A stretch of DNA of 64,000 bases from Ruegeria atlantica (GTDB lineage Bacteria > Pseudomonadota > Alphaproteobacteria > Rhodobacterales > Rhodobacteraceae): NCBI RefSeq assembly GCF_001458195.1, contig NZ_CYPU01000011.1, positions 124,001 to 188,000 on the forward strand, in the 5' to 3' direction. This document shows positions 53,287-61,250 of this stretch, in pieces. The notes beneath the pieces are model-generated. The model searched no databases. It had not been told where the DNA came from and saw only the letters and a list, made by a program, of their open reading frames with translations. A program made the position numbers and the translations under genes. Positions within the stretch are counted from its first letter, which is position 1. Each line of letters begins with the position of its first letter.

Positions 53287-53680
53287 CGCGTCGCGTTTCG
53301 CGCTAGTAGCTCATGATGCGCGAAAGGACGAAATCGTTGAATGGGTGGGTTTACAACAGTCCCGCCTGTCCGGCGTGCAGATCTTTTCGACAGGAACAAC
53401 CGGCGGCCGAATAATAGAGGCCTTTCCAGAGCTGAATGTGACTTGCCTGAAAAGTGGACCGCTCGGGGGTGATCAACAGATCGGCGCTATGATCTGTGAA
53501 GAGAAACTGGATGCGCTGATTTTCTTTGTCGACCCTCTGTCACCCATGCCGCACGATGTTGATGTTAAGGCTCTGACTCGTCTAGCGACGGTCTATAACC
53601 TTCCGATGGCGTGTTCGCGTTCAACCGCTGATTTGATCGTAAATGGACTGCTTGACGAAGATGCGAGCACGCGAGCGTGA
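53267..53680 (+). CDS. mgsA: methylglyoxal synthase
   Basis: About 137 residues of Mgs[43 protein letters not shown] (catalytic Asp), [19 protein letters not shown] (His) and [19 protein letters not shown]. It converts dihydroxyacetone phosphate to methylglyoxal and phosphate. The TTG at 53267 is chosen because GGAG lies nine bases before it; it starts 20 bases inside the cupin gene, so no ATG is available. It closes the catabolic operon. Confidence 0.88.
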   Translation: MNNSSGDASRFALVAHDARKDEIVEWVGLQQSRLSGVQIFSTGTTGGRIIEAFPELNVTCLKSGPLGGDQQIGAMICEEKLDALIFFVDPLSPMPHDVDVKALTRLATVYNLPMACSRSTADLIVNGLLDEDASTRA

Positions 53681-53704
53681 TACGCAGCGTGCAGGCATGG
53701 TTGA

Positions 53705-54850
53705 TCAGCCAGTCCTGAGAAGATGCTCGGACAAGCTATCGAGTTTTTCAGAACCCAGCTGACTCATATTGGCCTCAATGTCTGCTTTCAGGATGTGAAC
53801 GAGATGTTCGACCCCTCGCGCTCCAAACGCTGCGACAGCATATTGAAAGGCGCGTCCGACCATGACGAAATCTGCACCTTTCGCCAGGGCGCGCATTATG
53901 TCCAACCCCCAGGCAATGCCGGAATCGTAGATAAGTGGCATGTCTGTACCGACCGCTTCGCGAATACCCGGCAATTGATCAATCACGGCGGGCCCGGCTT
54001 CGAATTGCCGCCCAGAGTGGTTGGATACCCAAATGCAGTCCACGCCCTCGGTTACCATTTTTTGAGCATCTTCAGGCCGCAGGACACCCTTGACGATCAA
54101 ATTGCCTTCCCACTCCTGTCGTAACTCGCGCAGGTACTCCCAATCCGGAATCCCACGGATCAAGGCGCCCGCGTGGGTAAAGCTTTCGCGCCCGCGTGTG
54201 GGGACATAATCGTCAAAGAACCGCATGCGTGGCATGACGCCTTCGCGCAGATGCGCAAGGCACCACGCGGGACGTGAAGCCATTTCTAACAGAGTGTGTA
54301 GGTCAGCTTTTGGAGGCACGGTCAGGTTGGCGCGGCGTTGTCGTTCGCGCCGGCTCTCCTCTGGTACGTCCACTGTGATAATCAGCGTGTGAAACCCTGC
54401 TGCCTTGATCCGCGGCAGCATTGCGCGGCGCAACTCGCCAGAGTTCACCGGGTAATGTTGAAACCACCCGTTGTTGCCAATGTGGGGCGCCACATCTTCC
54501 GGCGACGCTACCGCAACGCTGGACAACGAAAACGGAATGTTGTGCGCGACCGCCGCCTTTGCAAGCATCCGCTCTGCACCTGCCCACATCAGGCCGGACA
54601 TGCCCACAGGTGCTACTCCGAAAGGCAGATCATATGTTTTACCCATCAGTGTAGTCTGCAGATCGGCCTTTGTTCGGCCGCATAGAACACGCGGCATGAA
54701 CCTGATGGAATCAAGTGCGTCACGGTTCACCTTCAACCCTAGTTCCCGGCCTGTTGCGCTGTCGAGATACTCGAAGGCAAACTTCGGGATGCGCTTTTGC
54801 GCAGTTTTCCGAAGATCTTCTATCGACGGGTGGGATAGATCCAGATCCAT
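53705..54850 (-). CDS. FMN-dependent alpha-hydroxyacid oxidase/dehydrogenase
   Basis: 381 residues, LldD/glycolate-oxidase family: TYDLPFGVAPVGMSGLMWAG near the N-terminus, IITVDVPEESRRERQRR, NLIVKGVLRPEDAQKMV (Lys), CIWVSNHSGRQFEAGPAVID (catalytic His), and LIYDSGIAWGLDIMRALAKG for FMN. It oxidises an L-2-hydroxyacid such as lactate or a longer hydroxyacid. It converges on mgsA and lies upstream-adjacent to the TRAP genes on the same strand, whose substrate may be its hydroxyacid. Confidence 0.9.
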   Translation of the reverse strand: MDLDLSHPSIEDLRKTAQKRIPKFAFEYLDSATGRELGLKVNRDALDSIRFMPRVLCGRTKADLQTTLMGKTYDLPFGVAPVGMSGLMWAGAERMLAKAAVAHNIPFSLSSVAVASPEDVAPHIGNNGWFQHYPVNSGELRRAMLPRIKAAGFHTLIITVDVPEESRRERQRRANLTVPPKADLHTLLEMASRPAWCLAHLREGVMPRMRFFDDYVPTRGRESFTHAGALIRGIPDWEYLRELRQEWEGNLIVKGVLRPEDAQKMVTEGVDCIWVSNHSGRQFEAGPAVIDQLPGIREAVGTDMPLIYDSGIAWGLDIMRALAKGADFVMVGRAFQYAVAAFGARGVEHLVHILKADIEANMSQLGSEKLDSLSEHLLRTG

Positions 54851-54897
54851 CAGGGTCCTCTGGTTTCGTTGTCTAACGTTTGAAGCGCCTCAGCCGG

Positions 54898-56181
54898 TCA
54901 CCAAAGGGACGGTAAGGCCAAAGAAATTGCGGGCACATAGGTGATGAACATCAGCAGGATCAGCATGCCGGCAAAGAATGGCAGGATCGCCCGGCTGAGG
55001 CTTTCGATGGAGACCTTCGAAATACTGCTGGCCACGAACAGGTTTACACCCAATGGCGGTGTACAGAATCCGATGGCCAGATTGACCGTCAAAATGACAC
55101 CAAAGACGATCGGATCGACACCCAGTGCAGTTGCTACCGGCAGCAGAATCGGTGTCATGATGATGATCGACGAAATCGTCTCCATGAACATGCCGATCAC
55201 CAACAAAAGCAGGTTGATCAACAACAGGATGATGATCGGATTGTCGGACAGGCTGGTGATTGTTGTGGCGAGTTCCGTCGGGATTCTTGCAAGCGTGATC
55301 AGTCTGCCAAAGGCAGTCGCCATGATCACCAATATCAGAATGGTTCCACTGGTCTTTGCACTGCCTGCTAAGACCTCTGGCAGGTCCCTGACGGTGATAT
55401 CGCCATAGACAAAGATGCCGATGAAGGCGGCGTAAACCACAGCGACGGCGCCTGCTTCGGTTGGGGTGAAGATGCCACTGTAGATGCCCCCAAGGATGAT
55501 TACAGGCACCAGAAGTGCCCAGATCGAAGACCGGAAGCTCAGCCAGACACCCGGGCCTGAGAACGTGGTTGTCGATTGCTGAACAACCTCATCCTTTCGC
55601 AGCAGGACACGGGCGACCAACATGAACATAAGGGCAAAGAGGATGCCGGGAACAACACCCGCCAGGAACAGCTTTCCGATCGAAACCTCGGCAGTAACAC
55701 CGTAGATGATAAAGGGGATACTTGGCGGGATCATCACGCCGATCATCCCTGAAGACGCCGTCAATGCGCCGCTGAATTTGCGCGTATAGCCAACCTTTTC
55801 CATCTCGGGGATCATGTTTGATCCGATGGCGGCGACAGTTGCAGGGGACGACCCGGATATGGCGGCAAAGAACACGCAGGCAAGCACGTTCACATAAGCC
55901 AGCCCGCCCCGGATATGACCTATCAGTGCATTGGCGAACCCAACCAGACGGCGCGACATTCCACCGTGCTGCATCAGGTCGCCTGCCAGAATGAATAGAG
56001 GAACAGCTATCAGGGGAAACGAGTCCGCGCCTGTCACCACTGATCGTGCCAGCAAAACCATGGGTGGCGTGCCGTCCACGAAGACCATTACGATCATGGT
56101 CGCAAGACCTAGGCAGATGCCAATTGGTACGCTGAAGAGCAGAAGGGCGAAAAGCGTCAGGAAAAGCGTTGTTGCAAGCAT
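54898..56181 (-). CDS. TRAP transporter large permease (DctM type)
   Basis: 427 residues with about twelve helices: FSVPIGICLGLATMIVMVFV, PLIAVPLFILAGDLMQHGGM, FAAISGSSPATVAAIGSNMI, MIGVMIPPSIPFIIYGVTAE and TVNLAIGFCTPPLGVNLFVA are all DctM signatures. It uses a sodium gradient to take up the acid delivered by DctP. The start is ten bases after the small permease. Confidence 0.93.
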   Translation of the reverse strand: MLATTLFLTLFALLLFSVPIGICLGLATMIVMVFVDGTPPMVLLARSVVTGADSFPLIAVPLFILAGDLMQHGGMSRRLVGFANALIGHIRGGLAYVNVLACVFFAAISGSSPATVAAIGSNMIPEMEKVGYTRKFSGALTASSGMIGVMIPPSIPFIIYGVTAEVSIGKLFLAGVVPGILFALMFMLVARVLLRKDEVVQQSTTTFSGPGVWLSFRSSIWALLVPVIILGGIYSGIFTPTEAGAVAVVYAAFIGIFVYGDITVRDLPEVLAGSAKTSGTILILVIMATAFGRLITLARIPTELATTITSLSDNPIIILLLINLLLLVIGMFMETISSIIIMTPILLPVATALGVDPIVFGVILTVNLAIGFCTPPLGVNLFVASSISKVSIESLSRAILPFFAGMLILLMFITYVPAISLALPSLW

Positions 56182-56191
56182 GCCGGGTTCC

Positions 56192-56677
56192 TCACGCTTT
56201 GGTCTCTGCGATCAGGTGCAGGGTTCGGATCAGATGTTGAGTAACGCGGATTGCGGACAGGCCTGCACCAACCGGCGCTGAGGCATACAGGATCGGGATT
56301 GGCAGCCCCAAAACAACTGAGGTCTGGCTGGCCACAAAGGGCTGCCGGATCAGCTTGATGCATTCAATTGTAAGAACGATCAGGAATCCAAGGACAAGAA
56401 GCGCGATCACAACATCCGCGTAAAGCCTTGCCCGCTCGCTCAGAACATCGCGCAGGACTGTAATGCGCACATGATCGCCGGTATGGAAGGCATAACTGAC
56501 GCCAAGCCAGACGAACCAGACAAATAGCCAAAGCGTTAGCTCTTCTCCCCATGAAAGAGAGGCATTCATGATGTAGCGCATGAACACGTTGCCAAAGATC
56601 AACACGACAATCGCGGCTAGTAGCGCACTGGCTAGGACCTTTTCGGCATTCATATCGATCCATTTGATAACCGACAT
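56192..56677 (-). CDS. TRAP transporter small permease (DctQ type)
   Basis: 161 residues with four helices (ALLAAIVVLIFGNVFMRYIM; LTLWLFVWFVWLGVSYAF; VVIALLVLGFLIVLTIECI; GLPIPILYASAPVGAGLSA) and the DctQ element ISLSWGEELTLW-like 'ASLSWGEELTLW'. Scaffold subunit for DctM. A hairpin lies between it and the binding-protein gene. Confidence 0.9.
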   Translation of the reverse strand: MSVIKWIDMNAEKVLASALLAAIVVLIFGNVFMRYIMNASLSWGEELTLWLFVWFVWLGVSYAFHTGDHVRITVLRDVLSERARLYADVVIALLVLGFLIVLTIECIKLIRQPFVASQTSVVLGLPIPILYASAPVGAGLSAIRVTQHLIRTLHLIAETKA

Positions 56678-56701
56678 CGTTCACCTCCCCTTGAACGAAA
56701 G

Positions 56702-56732
56702 GGGCGCCCGAACCTGCTCGGCACGGGTGCCC
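56702..56732 (-). other. intercistronic hairpin after dctP
   Basis: A nine-pair stem with one mismatch (GGGCGCCCG/CGGGTGCCC) lies between dctP and dctQ, matching the hairpins after the other binding-protein genes. Expected to raise dctP message level over the permeases. Confidence 0.5.
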
Positions 56733-56755
56733 GGATTGGCTGAGTAAACCGTGGG

Positions 56756-57427
56756 TCAGCTTCCGCCTGCTGAGGACACCGCCGCGACCCAAGCGTCGTA
56801 GGCTTCGGCGCCAACTTCGTCGCGATATTGCAGGCGAACGCTTTCGGTTTTGTCAGCGAAGGCCTGTCTCTGCTCTGCAGTCAGTTCCAGAACCTCGACA
56901 CCTGCGGCACGGATCTGTTCCAGCTGCTCCGCATCTTCGCTGGCGACCAGTTCAGCCTGATAGTCACGTGCGGCAGCCATCGAGTCCCGGATTAGTTGCT
57001 GATGCTCCGCAGGCAGCGAGTCAAAGAATGGCTTGGAGACGACCGGCATGTAGACCGCGAAGACATGGCCCGTGGTCGAAAGGTATTTCTGCACCTCGTA
57101 GAAACGTTGTGAGGTAATAATCGCCAGCGGGTTTTCCTGCCCGTCGATCACGCCTTGCTGAAGGGCAGAGTAAACCTCGCCGAAGTTCATCGGCGTCGGG
57201 TTGGCGCCGAGTGTCTCGAATGTTGCCACATGCGCCGGAACCTTCATGGTGCGCAGCTTAACGCCCTTGAGGTCTTCGGGTGTTTCAACCGGGCGGACAT
57301 TGTTAGTCACGTTGCGCACGCCCAATTCTAGCCAACCAAGACCGACGAGCCCCTGATTTTCGACCCGTCCGAGCATTCCGTCACCGGCCTCACCATCAAG
57401 AACATCAAAGGCGATGTCCTTGGACAC
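56756..57427 (-). pseudogene. TRAP substrate-binding protein (DctP type), N-terminal part missing
   Basis: The C-terminal two-thirds of a DctP protein: GLVGLGWLELGVRNVTNNVR, LRTMKVPAHVATFETLGANP with the conserved Arg, FGEVYSALQQGVIDGQENPL, and a helical tail. The signal peptide and roughly the first 110-120 residues are missing; the frame starts abruptly at DIAFDVLDGEAG. Upstream lies a LOV/PAS fragment in opposite orientation, so the gene was cut by recombination at about 57420. Without signal peptide and half the binding cleft it cannot be functional, leaving dctQM without a partner here. Confidence 0.85.
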
Positions 57428-57555
57428 GCTTCACCATTGACATCTTGAATTATCGCAAGGACGGGTCACCTTTCCTAAAACGGTTACGCATTCGACCCAT
57501 TTATGACGGCGATGGGCATTTGATGTTTTTCGCAGGTGCACAGAACCCCGTTTGA
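57420..57555 (+). pseudogene. LOV/PAS-domain C-terminal fragment
   Basis: A plus-strand frame reads RFTIDILNYRKDGSPFLKRL, then RIRPIYDGDGHLMFFAGAQN and PV before a stop at 57553-57555. This is the end of a PAS/LOV fold (the 'NYRKDG-PF' and 'FxGxQ' elements are diagnostic). The flavin-binding first half is missing. The fragment abuts the truncated dctP, so both were cut at the same junction. Confidence 0.7.
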
Positions 57556-57568
57556 GGCATTGCTCGGT

Positions 57569-57964
57569 CTAAGATCCAGCAATCCTTATGAGGACAAGGG
57601 CCGCCGCGCCGATATGCGCCAGAGTGATCAAGATCGATAGGGTGTGCAGGACCTTGAACCGTATCTTTGCGCCCTGATCGGTGGCGGCGTTGATCGCAGG
57701 CATGAGGACCTGCCGCGCAAGGATCGTCGTCACCGCGATGGCCACAAGGATCGCGCTTGAAACTGGATCAAACGCAAGTGCAACGGCCGCCGCAACTGCA
57801 GAACTGGTCAACACAAACAGATAAAAATGGGGAAACGCGCGCCGAATGAGCGGGCCTGCGACGTTGGCCGGGAGCGCCGTAAAGACAAAGGCTGCGAACC
57901 CAAAGGAATAGAGGACCATCCCCCCGAACAGGAGTGCCGTGACAAGAAGCGAAAGCTCGAACAT
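57569..57964 (-). CDS. DUF4149-family membrane protein
   Basis: 131 residues, four helices (LSLLVTALLFGGMVLYSFGF; FVFTALPANVAGPLIRRAFP; SAVAAAVALAFDPVSSAILV; FKVLHTLSILITLAHIGAAA). DUF4149/TMEM205-like proteins have no established role in bacteria. The ATG overlaps the ubiG-like stop, making it the last gene of a coupled operon. Confidence 0.8.
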   Translation of the reverse strand: MFELSLLVTALLFGGMVLYSFGFAAFVFTALPANVAGPLIRRAFPHFYLFVLTSSAVAAAVALAFDPVSSAILVAIAVTTILARQVLMPAINAATDQGAKIRFKVLHTLSILITLAHIGAAALVLIRIAGS

Positions 57965-58680
57965 CAGTGGTTCCTCGGTTTGCGGGCGATGCCCATGTAG
58001 ATCACGCTACGCGTCGGAACGGGGCCAAAAACGAAATCTCCCCGGCGGTTGATACCTCGTGGGCCGAGCCCCTTGGTTGGTCCTGCCGCGAGCCCGGCGT
58101 TCTCCAGTGCAAGTGTCAGTTCACGCGGTTTGATGAAAAGCTCCGGGTCGTGCGTGCCCTTCGGAAGAAGCCGCAGGATGTTCTCGGCCAAGGTTATGGT
58201 ACCGAAGCGCGACACGGGATTGCGGTTGATCGTGTCGAATAGGAAGGTGCCCTTGGGCTTGAGCACACGCGCGACCTCGGACAGCACCTTTGTCAGATCG
58301 CTGACATGCTCCAACACATCGACGCAGACCACTGCATCGTAGCTTTCGGGCTCATAAGGAAGCTCCTCTCCGACCCCGACATCGTACCGGATGGACTGGC
58401 CGATCGTTTCTGCGCGCGCCCGGGCTGCTTCGATGGCTTGCGATGCCGGATCGATCCCGGTGACGCGCGCGCCCTTGAAGGTCAGCGCCTCCGCCATGAA
58501 CCCGCCAGCACAGCCTAGGTCGAGGACCCTGAGCCCTGCCCAGTCAATGTGCCGATCAAACCACGCGAGACGGCCAGGCACGAGGTTCTTGAGAGTTCGC
58601 ACCCAACGGATGTCGTCGGACCACCACTTGGCCGCGACGTCGTCATAGATCCCGAGATTGTTCCGTTCAATGCTGGTCAT
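57964..58680 (-). CDS. UbiG-like class I methyltransferase
   Basis: 238 residues with the UbiG opening IYDDVAAKWWSDDIRW, motif I VLDLGCAGGFMAEALTFKGA, VTGIDPASQAIEAARARAE, and VCVDVLEHVSDLTKVLSEVA. It matches ubiquinone biosynthesis O-methylases. The N-terminus replaces the usual His/Phe-rich opening, so it may be a paralogue with another substrate rather than the housekeeping enzyme. It overlaps its neighbours on both sides by a few bases. Confidence 0.82.
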   Translation of the reverse strand: MTSIERNNLGIYDDVAAKWWSDDIRWVRTLKNLVPGRLAWFDRHIDWAGLRVLDLGCAGGFMAEALTFKGARVTGIDPASQAIEAARARAETIGQSIRYDVGVGEELPYEPESYDAVVCVDVLEHVSDLTKVLSEVARVLKPKGTFLFDTINRNPVSRFGTITLAENILRLLPKGTHDPELFIKPRELTLALENAGLAAGPTKGLGPRGINRRGDFVFGPVPTRSVIYMGIARKPRNH

Positions 58681-59491
58681 GTTGGCGTCCCTTGTTCAAC
58701 GCGGGAAAGGCATAAGGCACCTTGCGCTGATACGCGCGGAAGCGGTCCCCATACCGTAGTTCGAATCTGCGCTCTTTCAGTTTGGGCGCCGCAAGACAGT
58801 AGAGGCTGAGGGCCAGAGCCAGCGCCAGTTGATCCGGCGTCCAGACCGGCACCGTCCAAAGCGTCAGTGCAAAGGCGACGTAGATCGGTTGACGAACAAG
58901 GCGAAACAGGCCACCCGTCGGCATGTCCGGAAAGCGGGGCTTTATGTTCTGCAGAAGCGACATCCAACCATGCGCGCCGGACTGAACCTCGGCCCCTGCA
59001 TCGAAGCTGGCCTTCATCAACAAAAGCCAAGCCAAGGCATATGCGCCGGTCATCGCATTCAGAGCCCAGCCCTCGGCTTGCCACCAAATGACTCCACTCG
59101 GCGTCCAAAGCGCAAAGAGCGCCAGCAGTTGTAGGGATGCGATGATGGCATAGGTCGTCGTGGCCAGCGTTCCGCCATGTGGTCCAGGCACGAGACGGGC
59201 CATCCATCGCGATCCACCTCGCGTGAGCAGCAGCGAATGCAACAGCGGGAACTGCAGGAGAAGCGCCGCGTTCGCTAAGGCGGCATGGGGCCATGGCACT
59301 GTTCCGAGGCTTCGGCTCATACCAAAAAACATCGCCAGTATCATCGCCAGCACAGCAGCCGCGAAGATCACGTGAACCATCGCGCCCATCAGCACGGCCA
59401 ATGCGATTCTCGCGCGGCCGGGTGGCGGGCGCAATGCTCCGCGCATCAGTACCGCGAGGCGGGCCGCGTTCGTCGTGTCTAACGTTCCCAT
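58667..59491 (-). CDS. membrane methyltransferase of the isoprenylcysteine/MddA-like family
   Basis: 274 residues with five to six helices and the family's C-terminal signature: FPDMPTGGLFRLVRQPIYVA and LKERRFELRYGDRFRAYQRK for SAM and substrate. The nearest annotated relatives are NnrU-like proteins and methanethiol S-methyltransferase (MddA). MddA would make dimethylsulfide, plausible in a marine roseobacter, but I cannot separate it from other members. Overlaps the ubiG-like gene by 14 bases. Confidence 0.72.
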   Translation of the reverse strand: MGTLDTTNAARLAVLMRGALRPPPGRARIALAVLMGAMVHVIFAAAVLAMILAMFFGMSRSLGTVPWPHAALANAALLLQFPLLHSLLLTRGGSRWMARLVPGPHGGTLATTTYAIIASLQLLALFALWTPSGVIWWQAEGWALNAMTGAYALAWLLLMKASFDAGAEVQSGAHGWMSLLQNIKPRFPDMPTGGLFRLVRQPIYVAFALTLWTVPVWTPDQLALALALSLYCLAAPKLKERRFELRYGDRFRAYQRKVPYAFPALNKGRQHDQH

Positions 59492-59499
59492 CCGCAGTT

Positions 59500-59955
59500 C
59501 TAACGCGAGTTTTCAGCGCGCGCCCCGAGGCGCGCGGCCAGCATCGACAACACAGGCCGCACAGGCAGGAATAACCGATAGGCGCCTTCGAGCGCCAAGG
59601 TTACACCGGGAATCTGGGCTATGCGCGCGGCCCAGCGCCACCTGGGCAGGGTGTTCCAGATCGCGACGAAGGCGCGGGCGCCGGAAAGCAGCCTGCCGTC
59701 AGAGAGACGAACGTGGAACCGCCGCATGGCAGCGTCCGCCGATAGGTCTGACCCGAGATCGGGAACTTTCTGGGACACATCGACGAAGTTTAAGTGATTG
59801 CCGCCCGTCTGAGACGCATAGTGGCCAATTTCGAAAGTGCACAGCGGGCAGGATCCGTCAAAGTAGACGGTGGGGCCGCCGCCTTCACTCTGTTTTGACG
59901 GCACGTCGCAAGCCGCTTGCAAGACGACAAGGTCGGTTTCGCTATGCTGCGTCAT
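59500..59955 (-). CDS. DCC-family (DUF393) thiol-disulfide protein
   Basis: 151 residues. The DCC signature YFDGSCPLCTFEIGHYA carries a Cys-x2-Cys redox motif; RFHVRLSDGRLLSGARAFVA and ALEGAYRLFLPVRP follow as in the family. Predicted thiol-disulfide oxidoreductase, function unknown. It overlaps the upstream response-regulator gene by 14 bases. Confidence 0.85.
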   Translation of the reverse strand: MTQHSETDLVVLQAACDVPSKQSEGGGPTVYFDGSCPLCTFEIGHYASQTGGNHLNFVDVSQKVPDLGSDLSADAAMRRFHVRLSDGRLLSGARAFVAIWNTLPRWRWAARIAQIPGVTLALEGAYRLFLPVRPVLSMLAARLGARAENSR

Positions 59956-60493
59956 TTGCCATCCTTCGCCGTTTAAGTATCCGTTGCAGCGTGCGCCGGT
60001 GCATGTTCAGCAAGCGAGCGGCCTCCGAAACGTTGTCGCCCGCCTCATGGTAGACATGCTCGATATGCTCCCAGCGCGCCTCGTCTGGCGAAATTGGCTC
60101 CGCCGGGACCGGCGTGTCCTCGCCCGCCGGGGTCAGAAGCGTGTCGACGATTTCATCCGCGGTCGCCGGTTTCGCGATGTAATCAATTGCTCCATGCCTC
60201 ACTGCCGCGACGGCCGTGGGTATGTTGCCATAACCGGTCAGCACGATTGTGCGGACATTCGGGTGCTGCTTCTCAAGAGCCTCAATGACTTCCAGTCCAT
60301 TGCCGTCCAGAAGCCGAAGATCGACGATCGCGAAGTCTGGCAAGTCAGTTTCGATGGCTGCGAGACCTTCTTCGACGCTCGATGCAGTGCGCGGTGCGAA
60401 GCCCCGCCGCTGCATGGCCTTCGCAAGTCGATCCCGAAGTGCATCGTCATCTTCGACGATAAGCAATGTATGTCGTTTTTCGATTTCCAGCAT
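59942..60493 (-). CDS. RegA/ActR/PrrA-type response regulator
   Basis: 183 residues, same length as RegA/PrrA. Receiver: LLIVEDDDALRDRLAKAMQR, phospho-Asp in FAIVDLRLLDGNGLEVIEAL, and IDYIAKPATADEIV. Output: Fis-type HTH NVSEAARLLNMHRRTLQRIL. RegA-type regulators control redox- and light-dependent genes. The cognate kinase regB and senC/prrC are not adjacent, so this may be a paralogue or orphan. Heads the operon with DCC, methyltransferase and ubiG-like genes. Confidence 0.88.
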   Translation of the reverse strand: MLEIEKRHTLLIVEDDDALRDRLAKAMQRRGFAPRTASSVEEGLAAIETDLPDFAIVDLRLLDGNGLEVIEALEKQHPNVRTIVLTGYGNIPTAVAAVRHGAIDYIAKPATADEIVDTLLTPAGEDTPVPAEPISPDEARWEHIEHVYHEAGDNVSEAARLLNMHRRTLQRILKRRRMANDAA

Positions 60494-60514
60494 ATTTTAC
60501 TAATCCTCAAAATA

Positions 60515-60985
60515 TCAGCGCAAATGCGAACGAAGGAACCACGCGAACTTTTCGTGGACTTGGCCACGCGCAATGCAGAGGTCTTCGGTCAGTGTGTCGC
60601 CATGAGTGGCTGCCAGTGCTCCACAGCTCTTTAGCGACGACGCCAGGGTCTCTTCGGCCTTCAAGAGCGCGCTTAGCATCTGGTGCGCGTTTTCATTGCC
60701 TGTACCCTCTTCGATCGTCGATCGCTCGCGCATGCGGCGAAGGTTGCCGTCGGCGTATCCGTCCAACGCCTTGATGCGCTCTGCAAGATCGTCCTGGGCC
60801 TGAAAGTGATCTTCGTAGATTTCCTGGAACAAGTGATGCAACGGCGCAAAGTGCATACCAGTCACATTCCAGTGAAAGTTCTGCGCCAGCATCGTCGCCA
60901 AGGCTGTTTCGGCAAGCGCATTATTGAGGGCGGCGCACGTATCGTTCTGCGTATCCATTTCGATCATTGTGGAATCAGTCTGCAT
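60515..60985 (-). CDS. dps: Dps-family DNA-binding ferritin
   Basis: 156 residues with the dinuclear ferroxidase motif NFHWNVTGMHFAPLHHLFQE and IYEDHFQAQDDLAERI, followed by SALLKAEETLASSLKSCGAL. It stores iron and protects DNA from peroxide. ATG 60985 has GGAG eight bases upstream; the longer upstream frame is not protein-like. Transcribed in the same direction as the regA-like operon, 21 bases before it. Confidence 0.93.
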   Translation of the reverse strand: MQTDSTMIEMDTQNDTCAALNNALAETALATMLAQNFHWNVTGMHFAPLHHLFQEIYEDHFQAQDDLAERIKALDGYADGNLRRMRERSTIEEGTGNENAHQMLSALLKAEETLASSLKSCGALAATHGDTLTEDLCIARGQVHEKFAWFLRSHLR

Positions 60986-61250
60986 GGTTGGCTCCATCTG
61001 TCGCGAGCAATCGTCGGATAGTTGTTGTCTTGGAGGAAATACGCAGTAGATCGCAATTTGGTTTACGGCAGCGTCAATTCGCCACCCCGCAGTAGCATCC
61101 GCGAGCCATGCAATCCCATCTGGATGCACTGTTGGATGCTTGCCGCGTATTAAAGGATGTGTGCGCTGGCTTACCGCTGGACGCAAAGAGCCCCAATGAG
61201 GGACGCCCTAGATTCCAACTCCAAGTGCGACACCCGGTATACCCGGGATC

